Of a DNA stretch of 64,000 nt, positions 25,318-34,547 are shown in pieces. The stretch is taken from the NCBI GenBank assembly GCA_013122435.1, contig WYDT01000014.1, positions 62,001-126,000 on the forward strand, given 5' to 3'. Every line of letters starts with the position of its first letter. The first letter of the stretch is position 1. The position numbers and the translations under genes are program-made. The DNA comes from Chloroflexi bacterium AL-N1 (GTDB lineage Bacteria; Chloroflexota; Chloroflexia; Chloroflexales; Roseiflexaceae). The notes below the pieces were generated by a model. That model was not told the DNA's origin and searched no databases. It saw only the letters and a program-made list of their open reading frames with translations.

Positions 25318-26025
25318 TTACGCCTCATCAATCAGTTCGGTAAATTTGTAACCCACACCATAGATCGTTTGGACGTACTTGGGTTTACGTGGATCAGGTT
25401 CAATCTTCCGCCGCAGATTCTTGATATGAGCATCAACAGTGCGATCAAAACCCGCATATGATACATCGTACGCCAGCTCTAACAGTTGTGTCCGGGTAAA
25501 TGGCCGTCCTGGTTCGCGTGCGAGAATGGCAAGCAGATCGAACTCAGTTGCGGTCAGTTCGATTGGGGTGTTGCCAAGTTTGATACTGCGCCGTTGCATG
25601 TCGATTATGAGATCGCCACTGTGCAACAACACACCTGTTTGTGGCTCGCCTTCGCTGCGACGGAGTACGGCCCGTACCCGTGCGACCAGCGCACGTGGAC
25701 TGAATGGCTTGGTAACATAATCGTCTGCACCCAACTCTAATCCAATCAGCATGTCTGCTTCTTCCACCCGCGCCGTAAGCATAATGACGGGAAGTGTTCG
25801 TGTCGCTGGATCTTCGCGGAGTGCACGTACAATGTCAAGCCCATCCATGCCCGGTAGCATAAGATCAAGCACAACGAGATTGGGGTGTTCGGTGCGGGCC
25901 ATCCGTAGCCCTGCCACACCGTCTCCGGCGGAAAGAACACGAAACCCCGCCCGCTCAAGATAATCACGGGCGAGGGTTACGATGCCTGGTTCATCATCAA
26001 CAACAAGGATTGTTCGTGTAGCCAT
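25318..26025 (-). CDS. OmpR/PhoB-family response regulator
   Basis: The 235-residue protein has a receiver domain with acidic residues in ILVVDDEPGI, phosphoacceptor D54 in VVLDLMLPGMDG and K in DDYVTKPFSPR. A winged-helix output domain follows (FDLLAILAREPGRPFTRTQLLE, VDAHIKNLRRKIEPDP, YVQTIYGVGYKF). The frame is open 16 codons further upstream, but ATG 26025 gives the standard start MATRTILVVDDE. The kinase start is 51 bases downstream. It should bind DNA direct repeats upstream of its targets, perhaps including the small membrane protein gene just before it. Confidence 0.92.
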   Translation of the reverse strand: MATRTILVVDDEPGIVTLARDYLERAGFRVLSAGDGVAGLRMARTEHPNLVVLDLMLPGMDGLDIVRALREDPATRTLPVIMLTARVEEADMLIGLELGADDYVTKPFSPRALVARVRAVLRRSEGEPQTGVLLHSGDLIIDMQRRSIKLGNTPIELTATEFDLLAILAREPGRPFTRTQLLELAYDVSYAGFDRTVDAHIKNLRRKIEPDPRKPKYVQTIYGVGYKFTELIDEA

Positions 26026-26072
26026 AAGTGTTTCGCATTGATACGTTATCAGTTCAACAGCATTATTGTACA

Positions 26073-26525
26073 CTATACGCTGCGTGTTTCACCGGCGGAT
26101 GACTGTGGATCTGGGTCGGAACCACCGCCGCGACCACTTCTACGGAACCAGAAGCGCAATGCAAAGCCGATGATTATGCCAAGCAGGATGGTTTTGAACA
26201 ACCCACCAAGCAGGAAGAACGGAAACAGGAAGAAGGGTCCTGGTCCAAAATCGTCATGCCTGTGATGTCCATCGCGATCCCTCCAGCCGTGTCGTTCGTA
26301 GCGTTTTTCTTCAAAACGTTGCTCAAAACCACGTGGCCCATCCTCGCGCTGAGCAAAGCCCTCTCGTGAACGTTCCTCGTGTGCCTCACTACTGTACGGT
26401 GTCTCACTACCTGATTCGTAAATATTCACAGCTGGGGTGGCAGAGCGTCCAACCAGCGACATAAACAGAGCGATAACACCAATACCAAGGGCAAGCCAAC
26501 CTAATTTACGTCCATTGCTTTCCAT
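26073..26525 (-). CDS. Small two-span membrane protein with a charged central region
   Basis: The 150-residue protein has an N-terminal span (LGWLALGIGVIALFMSLVG, residues 8-26), a hydrophilic middle rich in Arg, Glu, His and Asp (WRDRDGHHRHDDFG), and a C-terminal hydrophobic segment (PFFLFPFFLLGGLFKTILLGIIIGFALRF) followed by Arg- and Gly-rich residues. AAGGAG about 9 bases before ATG 26525 supports the start. It is the first gene of the regulator-kinase operon, with 47 bases to the regulator start, so it may be an accessory or a target of that system. I recognise no named family; the His/Asp-rich stretch could bind metal, which is speculation. Confidence 0.7.
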   Translation of the reverse strand: MESNGRKLGWLALGIGVIALFMSLVGRSATPAVNIYESGSETPYSSEAHEERSREGFAQREDGPRGFEQRFEEKRYERHGWRDRDGHHRHDDFGPGPFFLFPFFLLGGLFKTILLGIIIGFALRFWFRRSGRGGGSDPDPQSSAGETRSV

Positions 26526-26860
26526 TATGAATGCTCCTTACGACATCTGTCGTCTGTTATTTCGTTTTGTTGCATATAGGATAGTCAAAGATTGTGAAGC
26601 AAATTTGAAGATATCGTGGAGCAATTTGGGATATTGTGTATGTCGCATTGTTATTGACAGATGAGCGTTTTTTGACCAGTTATATCAGCCTGTGAAGAAC
26701 ACAAAATGTTACAAAGTCAGGTGTACATGGGGAAAGGTGCGTGGTAAAATACGCTCCGTAAATATTTTGAAGACGGTTTTGGCAGGGCTCTATACGAGTT
26801 AAAGCAGTAGGCGCGATACTGCTACTCATTCTTGTCTATACCTAGGCCTGGAGGACATCT
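26526..26860. other. Divergent promoter region between the two-component operon and the sortase gene
   Basis: It must contain promoters for both directions. A short inverted repeat GCAGTA/TACTGC lies at 26804-26822. No gene was seen. Confidence 0.4.
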
Positions 26861-27643
26861 ATGCGCTGTATTCTGATAACGATTACAACAACTATAGCTT
26901 TATTTCTTACCTCTTGTGGTGGTACGCCTGCAACAGAGCAAGCAGAGAGTATATTGGTTGAGCCCTCACCGACGCTTTCTGCAACCGCTGAAGCGATGAT
27001 TGATGCTCCACTGTTGGAAGACCCGACCGCGGTTCCGGCATCGCTGGATGCTCAGTCTGATGAGGCGGATAGTATGGTTGAGACGGAACTGTCTGAAGAA
27101 GCCACATCTGAGGAAGTGGTGGCTGAGAATGTTCGTATTGAGCCCAAACAAACTGTCCCGATCACGCCATTGGCGGTTACTGAACCCGAACCGCAGGCGT
27201 ATGCGCCTATACAACTCGTTATTGACGACCTTGCCATGAATCGCTCACTCATGTCGGTTGGCCTTGATGCGAATAATTATCCGGTGGTACCCAATCACGA
27301 TATTGGTTGGTACAATCTGGGAGCGAAACCAGGTGAGGGTGAGAATGTGGTGCTCTGGGGCCATGTGCTACGCTTTCGCAGTGCGCCGGATATTCCCGCC
27401 CCCTTTGCGCGCATGAAAGATTTGCCGGAAGGCGCACGGGTGACGTTAATTGATGAGGTTGGTCAGGAGCATGCGTATGCGGTCTCGCAGCAGGTATGGG
27501 CTGATCCGACCGAGATTGAATATATTCTGCCGCAGGGACGTGAAATGGTGACCATGGTCTCGTGTATTGGCGACAAGGTGGTGACGCAACGAGGCATTGA
27601 GATGACCAATCGACTCATCACGATTGCAGAACCAGTAGATTAA
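26861..27643 (+). CDS. Sortase (class E/F type), lipoprotein-like N-terminus
   Basis: The 260-residue protein has a signal peptide with a possible lipobox (ALFLTSCGG), an acidic Ala/Glu-rich spacer to about residue 105, and a sortase domain from about residue 115. The catalytic triad is visible: H168 in VVLWGHVLRF, C235 in VTMVSCIGD and R251 in TNRLITIAE. The family joins C-terminal sorting signals of surface proteins to an acceptor. No LPxTG-membrane-anchor substrate is encoded here, so its targets must lie elsewhere or use another signal. It is followed by an intrinsic terminator and forms a single-gene unit. The subclass is an inference. Confidence 0.82.
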   Translation: MRCILITITTTIALFLTSCGGTPATEQAESILVEPSPTLSATAEAMIDAPLLEDPTAVPASLDAQSDEADSMVETELSEEATSEEVVAENVRIEPKQTVPITPLAVTEPEPQAYAPIQLVIDDLAMNRSLMSVGLDANNYPVVPNHDIGWYNLGAKPGEGENVVLWGHVLRFRSAPDIPAPFARMKDLPEGARVTLIDEVGQEHAYAVSQQVWADPTEIEYILPQGREMVTMVSCIGDKVVTQRGIEMTNRLITIAEPVD

Positions 27644-27691
27644 TCGCAGGGCGTGTTTCACAGCCTGTCAGATGAATAGTAATACGCAGTT

Positions 27692-27723
27692 ATCGGTAGA
27701 GCGTTGGTTCTACCGATTTTTTT
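27692..27723 (+). terminator. Rho-independent terminator after the sortase gene
   Basis: The 9-bp perfect stem ATCGGTAGA/TCTACCGAT has an 8-base loop and ends in a run of seven T (27717-27723). Confidence 0.85.
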
Positions 27724-27747
27724 GTTGATGAGGTAGAGATATCAGAG

Positions 27748-28260
27748 CTATGCACCATGTTCTTTTGTTTTTGTACTGGTATCGTCAAGATTCCAGCGAA
27801 TATTACCACGCAAGAGCAGGTTTGATGAACGTAGTTTGTAGGTGAGATCGCGGGCAATATTTGAGATAACGCGATAGCCAATACGCGGATTTGTCTCACA
27901 TAATTCCAGAAACTGGGTATGGTGGATCATAATGAGCGTTGTTGGCACCATAGTGATGATGGTTGCTGAACGGTGGGAATTGTCAAGTAGGATGAGTTCA
28001 CCAAAGGATTGACCGCTATACAACACATTGATGGTTGATTGGCCAATACTGCCGTCAGGTCGGCGTGTATTGATGAGAACTCGGACATGGCCTTCATGGA
28101 TAATATAGAGTTCGTTACCGGCATCACCTTCTTTGAAGACTGTGCGTCCTGCATCCACACGAACAGCCTGACACATTCCGGCAACTTGCGCTAGCTCGGT
28201 GTTATTGAGACCACCAAAAATCTCGACTTTGTGCAGATGATCAATAGCTCGTTCGTCCAT
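27748..28260 (-). CDS. Cyclic nucleotide-binding-domain protein without DNA-binding domain
   Basis: The 170-residue product is one cNMP-binding domain: VEIFGGLNNTELAQVAGMC, VDAGRTVFKEGDAGNELYII, and the phosphate-binding cassette GQSFGELILLDNSHRSATI at about residues 90-108. In CRP-like proteins this is FGE.AL......RxA; here the R is followed by SAT, so nucleotide binding is plausible. The C-terminus (ISNIARDLTYKLRSSNLLL) is helical. There is no helix-turn-helix, so it is not a CRP-type transcription factor but perhaps a sensor or partner subunit. GGGGGATGTC before the ATG supports the start. It is 85 bases beyond the next operon and runs in the same direction. Confidence 0.8.
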   Translation of the reverse strand: MDERAIDHLHKVEIFGGLNNTELAQVAGMCQAVRVDAGRTVFKEGDAGNELYIIHEGHVRVLINTRRPDGSIGQSTINVLYSGQSFGELILLDNSHRSATIITMVPTTLIMIHHTQFLELCETNPRIGYRVISNIARDLTYKLRSSNLLLRGNIRWNLDDTSTKTKEHGA

Positions 28261-28345
28261 GACATCCCCCTGAGCCTATTGTATAAAGGGATGGATAGTA
28301 TATCATACGAATGTAGAGATACATCACACATCGTATATATTGTTA

Positions 28346-29002
28346 TTATTGATCATCAAGTGGTACCAACCGCTCTCGGAGAGCGAATAATGCCGCTTGT
28401 GTACGATCTTGGAGGTGTAATTTAGAGAGAATATTGCTCACATGAGTTTTGACAGTCCGTTCGCCAATCATAAGTGAGGTTGCAATTTCGGCATTACTCA
28501 TCCCACGGGCAATGCAGGAGAGCACATCACGCTCCCGATCGGTCAACTCATCAAGTGGTGATGTCCGTGTTTCCCCAGTCAGTTCTTTCATGAGGCGTGT
28601 TGCGACCGTGGGGTGGAGGGTTGCTTCTCCGTGATGAGCAGCCTGGATTGCACGCACCAATTCGTTGGGTTCTACATCCTTGAGAAGATATGATAAGGCT
28701 CCTGCTTTAATAGCAGGAAAAATGCGTTCATCATCGCTGTAACTGGTCAACACGATGACCTGTGTGCTTGGGCTTACGGCTTTCAGTTGACGTGTGGCCT
28801 CGATACCATCCATTTCTGGCATCAAAAGATCCATCAATGCTACATTGGGGACCAGTGTTTTGGCCATTTCGATACCTTCGATACCGCTGGCGGCCTCGCC
28901 AACAACCTCGATTTCAGGGTATGTCGTGAGAAAGGCACAGAGACCACGACGTACTACTGAGTGATCATCGATAATAAGTACCCGTACTGCTTCTTTCGTC
29001 AT
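28346..29002 (-). CDS. NarL/FixJ-family response regulator
   Basis: The 218-residue protein has a receiver domain with VLIIDDHSVVRRG, phosphoacceptor D58 in ALMDLLMPEMDG and K in SYLLKDVE. A LuxR-type helix-turn-helix follows: LTDRERDVLSCIARGMSNAEIA and VKTHVSNILSKLHLQDRTQAA. It is 12 bases downstream of its sensor kinase, so the two form an operon. It should bind promoters as a dimer. Its targets are not evident; the cNMP-binding gene directly downstream may be read through from this operon. Confidence 0.92.
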   Translation of the reverse strand: MTKEAVRVLIIDDHSVVRRGLCAFLTTYPEIEVVGEAASGIEGIEMAKTLVPNVALMDLLMPEMDGIEATRQLKAVSPSTQVIVLTSYSDDERIFPAIKAGALSYLLKDVEPNELVRAIQAAHHGEATLHPTVATRLMKELTGETRTSPLDELTDRERDVLSCIARGMSNAEIATSLMIGERTVKTHVSNILSKLHLQDRTQAALFALRERLVPLDDQ

Positions 29003-29014
29003 GTGTTGTTATCC

Positions 29015-30574
29015 TTAATCCTTATATGTTAATGATGCGTTTGATGGTAATCTAACACAAATAGTCGTTCCTTTTTCAGGAGTACTTTGTGCCTCAAAAT
29101 GACCCCCTAATGCCTCTGCTCGTTCTGACATACTGGTAAGGCCAAACGATGTCGGTTTACGTGGTGCGTTGATCTGAAAACCGCGCCCTTTGTCATGGAC
29201 CGTGAGCAATACTTCCTGATCATTGTAGCGTAGTTCGACATAGGCATGGTGCACACCACTGTGCCGCACGATATTTGCCAATGCTTCCTGCACAATCCGA
29301 AACAGTGCCTGTTCAGATTCCAACGGCAGCCAGCGTTCTCCGCTAATCTGTAAGTCAACATGTAGATTTTGCCTTTCCTGAACGGCTATGGCGAGGTCAC
29401 GTAATGCCTGAACAAGACCGCGATCATCAAGTGTTGCTGGCCGTAGTGCAAAAATCAGACCACGTAGTTCGTGAAGCGCGTGTTGCGATGTCTGTTGAAT
29501 CTCCTCGAGCCGTTCTGCCGCTAATTCTGAACGTGTTGTGATCAATCGTTTTGTCGCGGCGGTAAGCATGTTGAGGCTAAATAAATCCTGGCTGACACTA
29601 TCGTGGAGTTCACGAGCCAGTCGATTGCGCTCTTCCACTGTAGCAAGCTGTGCTGCCTGTTCGGCAAGTTGGGCATTGCGATCTACCAGAACGCGCAACT
29701 GGAGCACATTCTGTGCTAATTGATCGGCCATGGCATTAAACTGCCGCCCTAGCTGACCAATTTCATCGACGGAGTGGTCTTCTACCCGTTGATCAAGTTT
29801 TCCACTGGCGATGGCTGCACTCACACGGGTTAATCGTTGCAGTCTATGACTAAAACCGCGTCCACCAAGCCAGGCGTACAGTAACCCTATGAGAAGACTA
29901 AATAAGAGCCAGGGAATCATAACCACCAACGCAACCGATGGAGAACTTGATAGAATATCGGCAGTAGATGGAATATCAGACAAGCGTATATAGATAACTC
30001 CTAACACCTGACCATCGCTACCAATAATCGGCGAAGCTGCTGCTGGTTGTCGACCTGGTTCTATCCATTCAACAAGCTGTCTTTCATCTGTCACACCTCG
30101 AAGTGCACGCTGAACAATATCATAGCTCCCCCGCGACTCAACTTGACTAAACAAAACACTTGCTTCGTACTCTAACGGGTGTGTGGTTGTAATAACACGA
30201 CCATTCGCATCTAACAAGGCGATAAAAAGATTTGATGAACTAACATTTGAGTTTTGATTTGTAGCGCTAAGAGTTATGGTTGTACTTTCATCAGAGCCAT
30301 TGAATGTATCTAAAAAATTATTTAAGATTTTCAGCGATGCTGCAAGTTGTTCATTACTGACTTCAGACTGTTCAAAATCCTCACTCATGACTTCTGCAAA
30401 CAAACGTGCATCATCAGCCAGAGCTATTGGCAACATTTGTGAGTTAATGTACCAGATGACACCACCAAAAGTCACCACAATCAATGTTAGTACAAACATG
30501 AATGAAACTAACACATAGGTTCCGGTAAGTTTCCACAGGATGGTGCCAAAGCGTCGATGAAGGAATTTTATCAT
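29015..30574 (-). CDS. NarX/LiaS-type sensor histidine kinase (HisKA_3)
   Basis: The 519-residue kinase has a span at residues 14-42, an extracytoplasmic region to about 210 (double-Cache-like size; the segment LFIALLDANGRVITTTHPLE fits such sensors), and a second span at about 212-236. A HAMP linker follows (RVSAAIASGKLDQRV). The HisKA_3 box carries H324 in RNRLARELHDSVSQDLF. The HATPase includes IVQEALANIVRHS and GRGFQINAPR, ending GLTSMSERAEALGG. It is the first gene of an operon with the NarL-type regulator. The signal is unknown. Confidence 0.9.
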   Translation of the reverse strand: MIKFLHRRFGTILWKLTGTYVLVSFMFVLTLIVVTFGGVIWYINSQMLPIALADDARLFAEVMSEDFEQSEVSNEQLAASLKILNNFLDTFNGSDESTTITLSATNQNSNVSSSNLFIALLDANGRVITTTHPLEYEASVLFSQVESRGSYDIVQRALRGVTDERQLVEWIEPGRQPAAASPIIGSDGQVLGVIYIRLSDIPSTADILSSSPSVALVVMIPWLLFSLLIGLLYAWLGGRGFSHRLQRLTRVSAAIASGKLDQRVEDHSVDEIGQLGRQFNAMADQLAQNVLQLRVLVDRNAQLAEQAAQLATVEERNRLARELHDSVSQDLFSLNMLTAATKRLITTRSELAAERLEEIQQTSQHALHELRGLIFALRPATLDDRGLVQALRDLAIAVQERQNLHVDLQISGERWLPLESEQALFRIVQEALANIVRHSGVHHAYVELRYNDQEVLLTVHDKGRGFQINAPRKPTSFGLTSMSERAEALGGHFEAQSTPEKGTTICVRLPSNASLTYKD

Positions 30575-30893
30575 AGCGGATATCTTATACTAGTGTTCGT
30601 TTCATCCCGAAATTATACGCACAGTTGTCTTTGCTCATACTACTATTATTGTACAACTAAATACGTTTGGCGCACATCGTTAGACTGGATGAACCATATC
30701 TGTTAAAAAAGCAGAGTGCTATCGATCTCAAGTCGGAGAAAGGTATGTATATAGGTGAAAACGGTTTACACATGCTGCACCTTGACAGATCTGTTCTATA
30801 GGTGTTATAATTAGAACATAAGTTCTTATTTGTGTATGAAAAAAGCACCAGAAAGGCTTATTTAGAACAAGATTTTCTGATTGAGGTGGTGCT
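30575..30893. other. Divergent intergenic region between the kinase and the HhH gene
   Basis: AT-rich sequence with promoters presumably in both directions. No gene, strong hairpin or repeat was seen. Confidence 0.4.
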
Positions 30894-31370
30894 ATGAACA
30901 ATCGTGATGTTGCTATTATTTTGTTCAATATATCAACCATTTTAACACAACAATATGATAATCCGTATCGGATTCGTGCGTATCGTCGTGCTGCTCGTAA
31001 CATCCTGCGTTTGCGGTATTCTATTGCTGAACGGGTTGCCAAAGGCCAGCCATTGGGCATTCCACAGCTTGGGGCAAGTCTTACCACCAAGATTAGTACT
31101 TTAGCAAGCACTGGGCAATTACCTTTTTATGACGAACTCTGTGCACAATTGCCACCAGAACAGCAGTATTTGATGCGTGTTCCCGGTATGGGGCCCACGA
31201 TTGCCGCACGTATCCATCGCGATCTGGGTCACGTCGACGCGGTGAGCCTGGCACGAGCCGCTGCTACGGGGGCACTACAGCGCGTATGGGGTGTGGGGCC
31301 CAAACGCACAGTCGCGATTATTGACACGCTTGTGATACCGATGCTGCCTCAATCGTCATTGTCTGTTTAG
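30894..31370 (+). CDS. Helix-hairpin-helix protein resembling the N-terminal part of PolX-type DNA polymerases
   Basis: The 158-residue protein begins NNRDVAIILFNISTILTQQYDNPYRIRAYRRAARNI, like the 8-kDa HhH domain of family X polymerases (where DNA-end binding and lyase activity reside). A second HhH region (LMRVPGMGPTIAARIHRDLG) and a third (LQRVWGVGPKRTVAIIDTLV) follow. No nucleotidyltransferase or PHP domain follows. GAGGTGG about 4 bases before ATG 30894 supports the start. It is 35 bases from the XPB-like helicase start, so it probably belongs to a repair operon and supplies DNA binding. Lyase activity cannot be asserted. Confidence 0.75.
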   Translation: MNNRDVAIILFNISTILTQQYDNPYRIRAYRRAARNILRLRYSIAERVAKGQPLGIPQLGASLTTKISTLASTGQLPFYDELCAQLPPEQQYLMRVPGMGPTIAARIHRDLGHVDAVSLARAAATGALQRVWGVGPKRTVAIIDTLVIPMLPQSSLSV

Positions 31371-31405
31371 TATGACCTTTGGTGGTAGCAAGGAAGGAGT
31401 GGTGT

Positions 31406-32734
31406 GTGTTACGCCAACGTGAGTTAACAGAACTCTTCATTGAGTTGGATGATGGAGGAGAAAGTCTGCTTGATGCATCACTCGACGAAACACCTGTGAT
31501 GCAGGTACTGGCTAAAGAAGTTGATGAAACTGATGTTGCAGGTAGTTTTCGGACCAAACTGGCCCTGACGCCGCGCCCTTATCAGGAAGATGCCCTGGCT
31601 TCGTGGCTTGCCGCCGATGGGCAGGGTGTGGTGGTCTTGCCAACTGGGGCCGGGAAGACCATCCTGGCGCTGATGGCCATCGAGCGCTTAAAACTCCGAA
31701 CACTGATCGTCGTGCCAACCATCGAGTTGCTCTACCAGTGGCGGGATACGATTATGAAGCATCTGGGGGTTGCCAAGAAGCATGTTGGTGTAGTTGGTGA
31801 CGGTCGGCGCGAGTTTCGCCCGATTACGATCATTACCTATGCCTCCGCCGCGATGCCCGAAGCGCCATTGGCCGAAACCGGGTTGCTGATCTGCGATGAA
31901 GCCCATCATTTGCCATCGCCATCGTATAGTGTTATTCCACAACGCTGTGGAGCCCCTTATCGCCTGGGTATCACCGCCACGCCCGAGCGTAGTGATGGTT
32001 CCGATCACTTGCTCCATGGCTTACTCGGACCAACAGTGTATCAGTGCACACCGGCTCAATTAGCGGCCTTAGGCCATTTAGCCAAGTTTCGTGAGAAGCG
32101 TATCTATGTTGATCTACAGCCCGAAGAGGCCATTCGTTATGGTGTCTTAATGACGGAGTGGAAGTGGTTTGTGGCCCGTAATCGTGGACATATAAGCCGT
32201 GGGGGTGATTTTTTTGGTGAGTTGATTCGGCGAAGTGGCAATGATCCAGTGGCACGTCAGGCACTTCGTGCCCACCATCAGGCGCGGATGATTGCACTCA
32301 ACGCTGAAGCTAAGATGGGTGAGGTTGCCGGTCTTTTAGCTCAGCATCGGGACGATAAAGTTTTGATCTTTTCGGAATACACCGCACTGGTTGATCGGAT
32401 CAGTCACGCCTTTGCGTTGCCTGCCATCACGTATCGCACGGCAGCAGATGAGCGTAAGCACATTCTTCAGGCGTTTCGCAATGGTGCGTATTCAAAACTG
32501 GTGGCAGGTCGTGTGCTCAACGAGGGTGTTGATATTCCTGATGCCAACGTGGCCATCGTGGTGAGTGGCAACAGTACAGCCCGTGAGCATATTCAGCGAC
32601 TGGGCCGAGTGATTCGCCCCAAACAAACCGAGGCATTGTTGTACGAATTGGTCACACGGCATACGAGTGAGGTAAACACGGCACGTAAGCGACGCAAAAC
32701 GAAAGATGGACGACGTAAATCGGAAGCAGCATAA
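31406..32734 (+). CDS. XPB-like SF2 DNA helicase
   Basis: The 442-residue protein shows SF2 helicase motifs in order: Q-like RPYQEDAL, motif I LPTGAGKT, Ia VVPTIELLYQW, motif II DEAHH, motif III ITATPERSDG, motif V VLNEGVDIPDANVAIVV and motif VI QRLGRVIRPK. The spacing and the DEAH form match the archaeal/bacterial XPB family of 3'-5' DNA helicases. The C-terminal tail is basic (RKRRKTKDGRRKSE). The frame is open to TTG 31379, but AAGGAG at 31394-31399 is 6 bases from GTG 31406. The next gene encodes a Bax1-like protein, the known partner of XPB in archaea, which strengthens the call. Confidence 0.9.
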   Translation: MLRQRELTELFIELDDGGESLLDASLDETPVMQVLAKEVDETDVAGSFRTKLALTPRPYQEDALASWLAADGQGVVVLPTGAGKTILALMAIERLKLRTLIVVPTIELLYQWRDTIMKHLGVAKKHVGVVGDGRREFRPITIITYASAAMPEAPLAETGLLICDEAHHLPSPSYSVIPQRCGAPYRLGITATPERSDGSDHLLHGLLGPTVYQCTPAQLAALGHLAKFREKRIYVDLQPEEAIRYGVLMTEWKWFVARNRGHISRGGDFFGELIRRSGNDPVARQALRAHHQARMIALNAEAKMGEVAGLLAQHRDDKVLIFSEYTALVDRISHAFALPAITYRTAADERKHILQAFRNGAYSKLVAGRVLNEGVDIPDANVAIVVSGNSTAREHIQRLGRVIRPKQTEALLYELVTRHTSEVNTARKRRKTKDGRRKSEAA

Positions 32735-32766
32735 TCAATTGGATATTCTGGAAAGTTGTTAGTGAG

Positions 32767-34311
32767 ATGGCTTTCAAAATCGCTGATTTTAAGAAAACAA
32801 CGCGACGCAAGGATAACAAGCGCTATGTGTATCCATATCAGATCCGCGATGATCGTTATACGGCATCGATTAGCTATGCCATTGCATACTACGAGCGCAT
32901 GGTTGGTCGACGGCGGGCAGATTTTGAAGTTGAGACCCTGCTCGAGTTCTTTGGCGATCCCCGTCTGGTGCGTGGTTTGGTGGCATGTCTGGCACGCACA
33001 TACTCGTGGCAACCGCAAAGCTTTGATGACACTTTTGGAGCAGAGACGACGGACGCGCTGCGGCATGCCAAAGTGGCTAAACCAGCTGATCTACGTGCCA
33101 AATTGTATGGCATTGCCAATGGGCGTTATGGTGGCTGTGTTCTACCACACGAACGTACCGACGCATTGACGGTTTTGTGCGATAATTTGCCGATTTCCCC
33201 CAAACAGTATGAGCAGGGCCTGACACTGGATGCGGAGGATCAATATGTATTGGTGAAGCAAGGACCTATGCCTGAACCACACGATATCATTGCATGCTAC
33301 AATTACCATTCGCTTGAGACGGCGCTATGTCACGCGGAAACGATCAAACTACGCCTCAACGGACCAGTCTGGAACATCTTGCGGAGCACACATAATCTTG
33401 CGCGTCGTTATCGTTTACGGTATTCAATCGATGGTGCACCTTACACCCTATTTGATGATCATCTGGATCTGGTTTTGCATGGCAGCCGTGATGCGCTTGG
33501 TAACTGGACCCGCACCGGTCGACGCCTTGTGCGTCTGCTGCTGCGGTTGCTGGCCACCCATCCTGCGAGTCTCATTGAGGGTGAAGCGCTGGTTCATCCT
33601 GGTAAACAAACGGCTACATTGCGTTTGGATAGTCGAGCACTGAATGTTCTGGGTGTTGCCGCACAGCATATGTTGTTTGATAGTGAGCCATGGGAACAGG
33701 ATGTCGTCGAGAGTTTTCAGCGTTCGTGGGGACGTGCATTTGTCAAACGTCAAACGGCAGGTTGGCGCTTACGACGTGACCCGGAGCCTTTGGTGGGCGA
33801 AGGGGTGATTGTCGTTCCGGATTTTGTGGTGCGTCGGGGAACTCAATTTGTGTTGTTGTGCTTTGCGATGGGGCGCACTGCTGCTGAAGCGCTCTTCCGA
33901 GATCTAGCGCAGTTGCAGTATCGTATGCCAGTGATCGCGGTGATGCCTGCCCACGTTGCGGAAGTATTAAGACGTTGCCCCATACCAGTAGCGACGTATG
34001 TGGATAAGCCCTCTGAAGCTATCGAAAGTATTGCCACCTTACTGCAAGGACGTTACCCACACGCTCAGACAGTAGCTCGCCTGACGCCATGGCAACGTTT
34101 GGAAAAGCTGGTTGCTGATGAGGGGTTTGTAAGTGAAGTGGTAATTGCTGAGATTCTATGTTGTCCACCACACGAAGTAGCGCCGACAATGGAGCGTTGG
34201 GGTGGAGCATCGCTCCATTACCTTACTGGCCTGGGTGTGTGTGCTCCCGACACCGTCGATGACATTCGCCACATGCTTGAGCAAGGGATTATTACCCAGC
34301 AAGCTGCTTAA
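32767..34311 (+). CDS. Bax1-like (DUF790) protein, partner of XPB; nuclease motif altered
   Basis: The 514-residue protein matches the DUF790/Bax1 family in gene order and pattern: RYVYPYQIRD at the start, VETLLEFFGDPRLVRGLVACL, LNGPVWNILRSTHNLARRYRL, and a C-terminal nuclease-like domain. In archaea, Bax1 binds XPB and cuts DNA in nucleotide excision repair. In the nuclease region E345 and P351-D352 are visible (VGEGVIVVPDFVV). The following strand reads FVLLCFAMG (residues 361-369), where family members usually have a Glu-Ile/Val-x-Gly-Phe-Trp pattern, so the expected acidic residue seems to be missing. Activity may be lost or changed. It follows the helicase by 32 bases and ends 102 bases before a terminator. 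Confidence 0.78.
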   Translation: MAFKIADFKKTTRRKDNKRYVYPYQIRDDRYTASISYAIAYYERMVGRRRADFEVETLLEFFGDPRLVRGLVACLARTYSWQPQSFDDTFGAETTDALRHAKVAKPADLRAKLYGIANGRYGGCVLPHERTDALTVLCDNLPISPKQYEQGLTLDAEDQYVLVKQGPMPEPHDIIACYNYHSLETALCHAETIKLRLNGPVWNILRSTHNLARRYRLRYSIDGAPYTLFDDHLDLVLHGSRDALGNWTRTGRRLVRLLLRLLATHPASLIEGEALVHPGKQTATLRLDSRALNVLGVAAQHMLFDSEPWEQDVVESFQRSWGRAFVKRQTAGWRLRRDPEPLVGEGVIVVPDFVVRRGTQFVLLCFAMGRTAAEALFRDLAQLQYRMPVIAVMPAHVAEVLRRCPIPVATYVDKPSEAIESIATLLQGRYPHAQTVARLTPWQRLEKLVADEGFVSEVVIAEILCCPPHEVAPTMERWGGASLHYLTGLGVCAPDTVDDIRHMLEQGIITQQAA

Positions 34312-34413
34312 GGGGAAGCAAGAATGTTTCTCCTCTCCTCTTATAATTAATTCTTTACGGCTCATTCCTCATTTACTATGAAATATTAATAAATTGTCAC
34401 TGATTAAGAAGTA

Positions 34414-34441
34414 ACCCTGGAACCTTCCAGGGTGTTCTTTT
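34414..34441 (+). terminator. Rho-independent terminator of the HhH-XPB-Bax1 operon
   Basis: The perfect 9-bp stem ACCCTGGAA/TTCCAGGGT with a CC loop is followed by GTTCTTTT. Confidence 0.8.
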
Positions 34442-34547
34442 GAGTAGTTATCTGATTTTTAAGCAACACCTCTGTAACTGGTGCTGTGTGACACTCCTGT
34501 TATCAATCTTCCCTCTCCAGTTTCAAAGGCAGAAAGGACAACATGTC

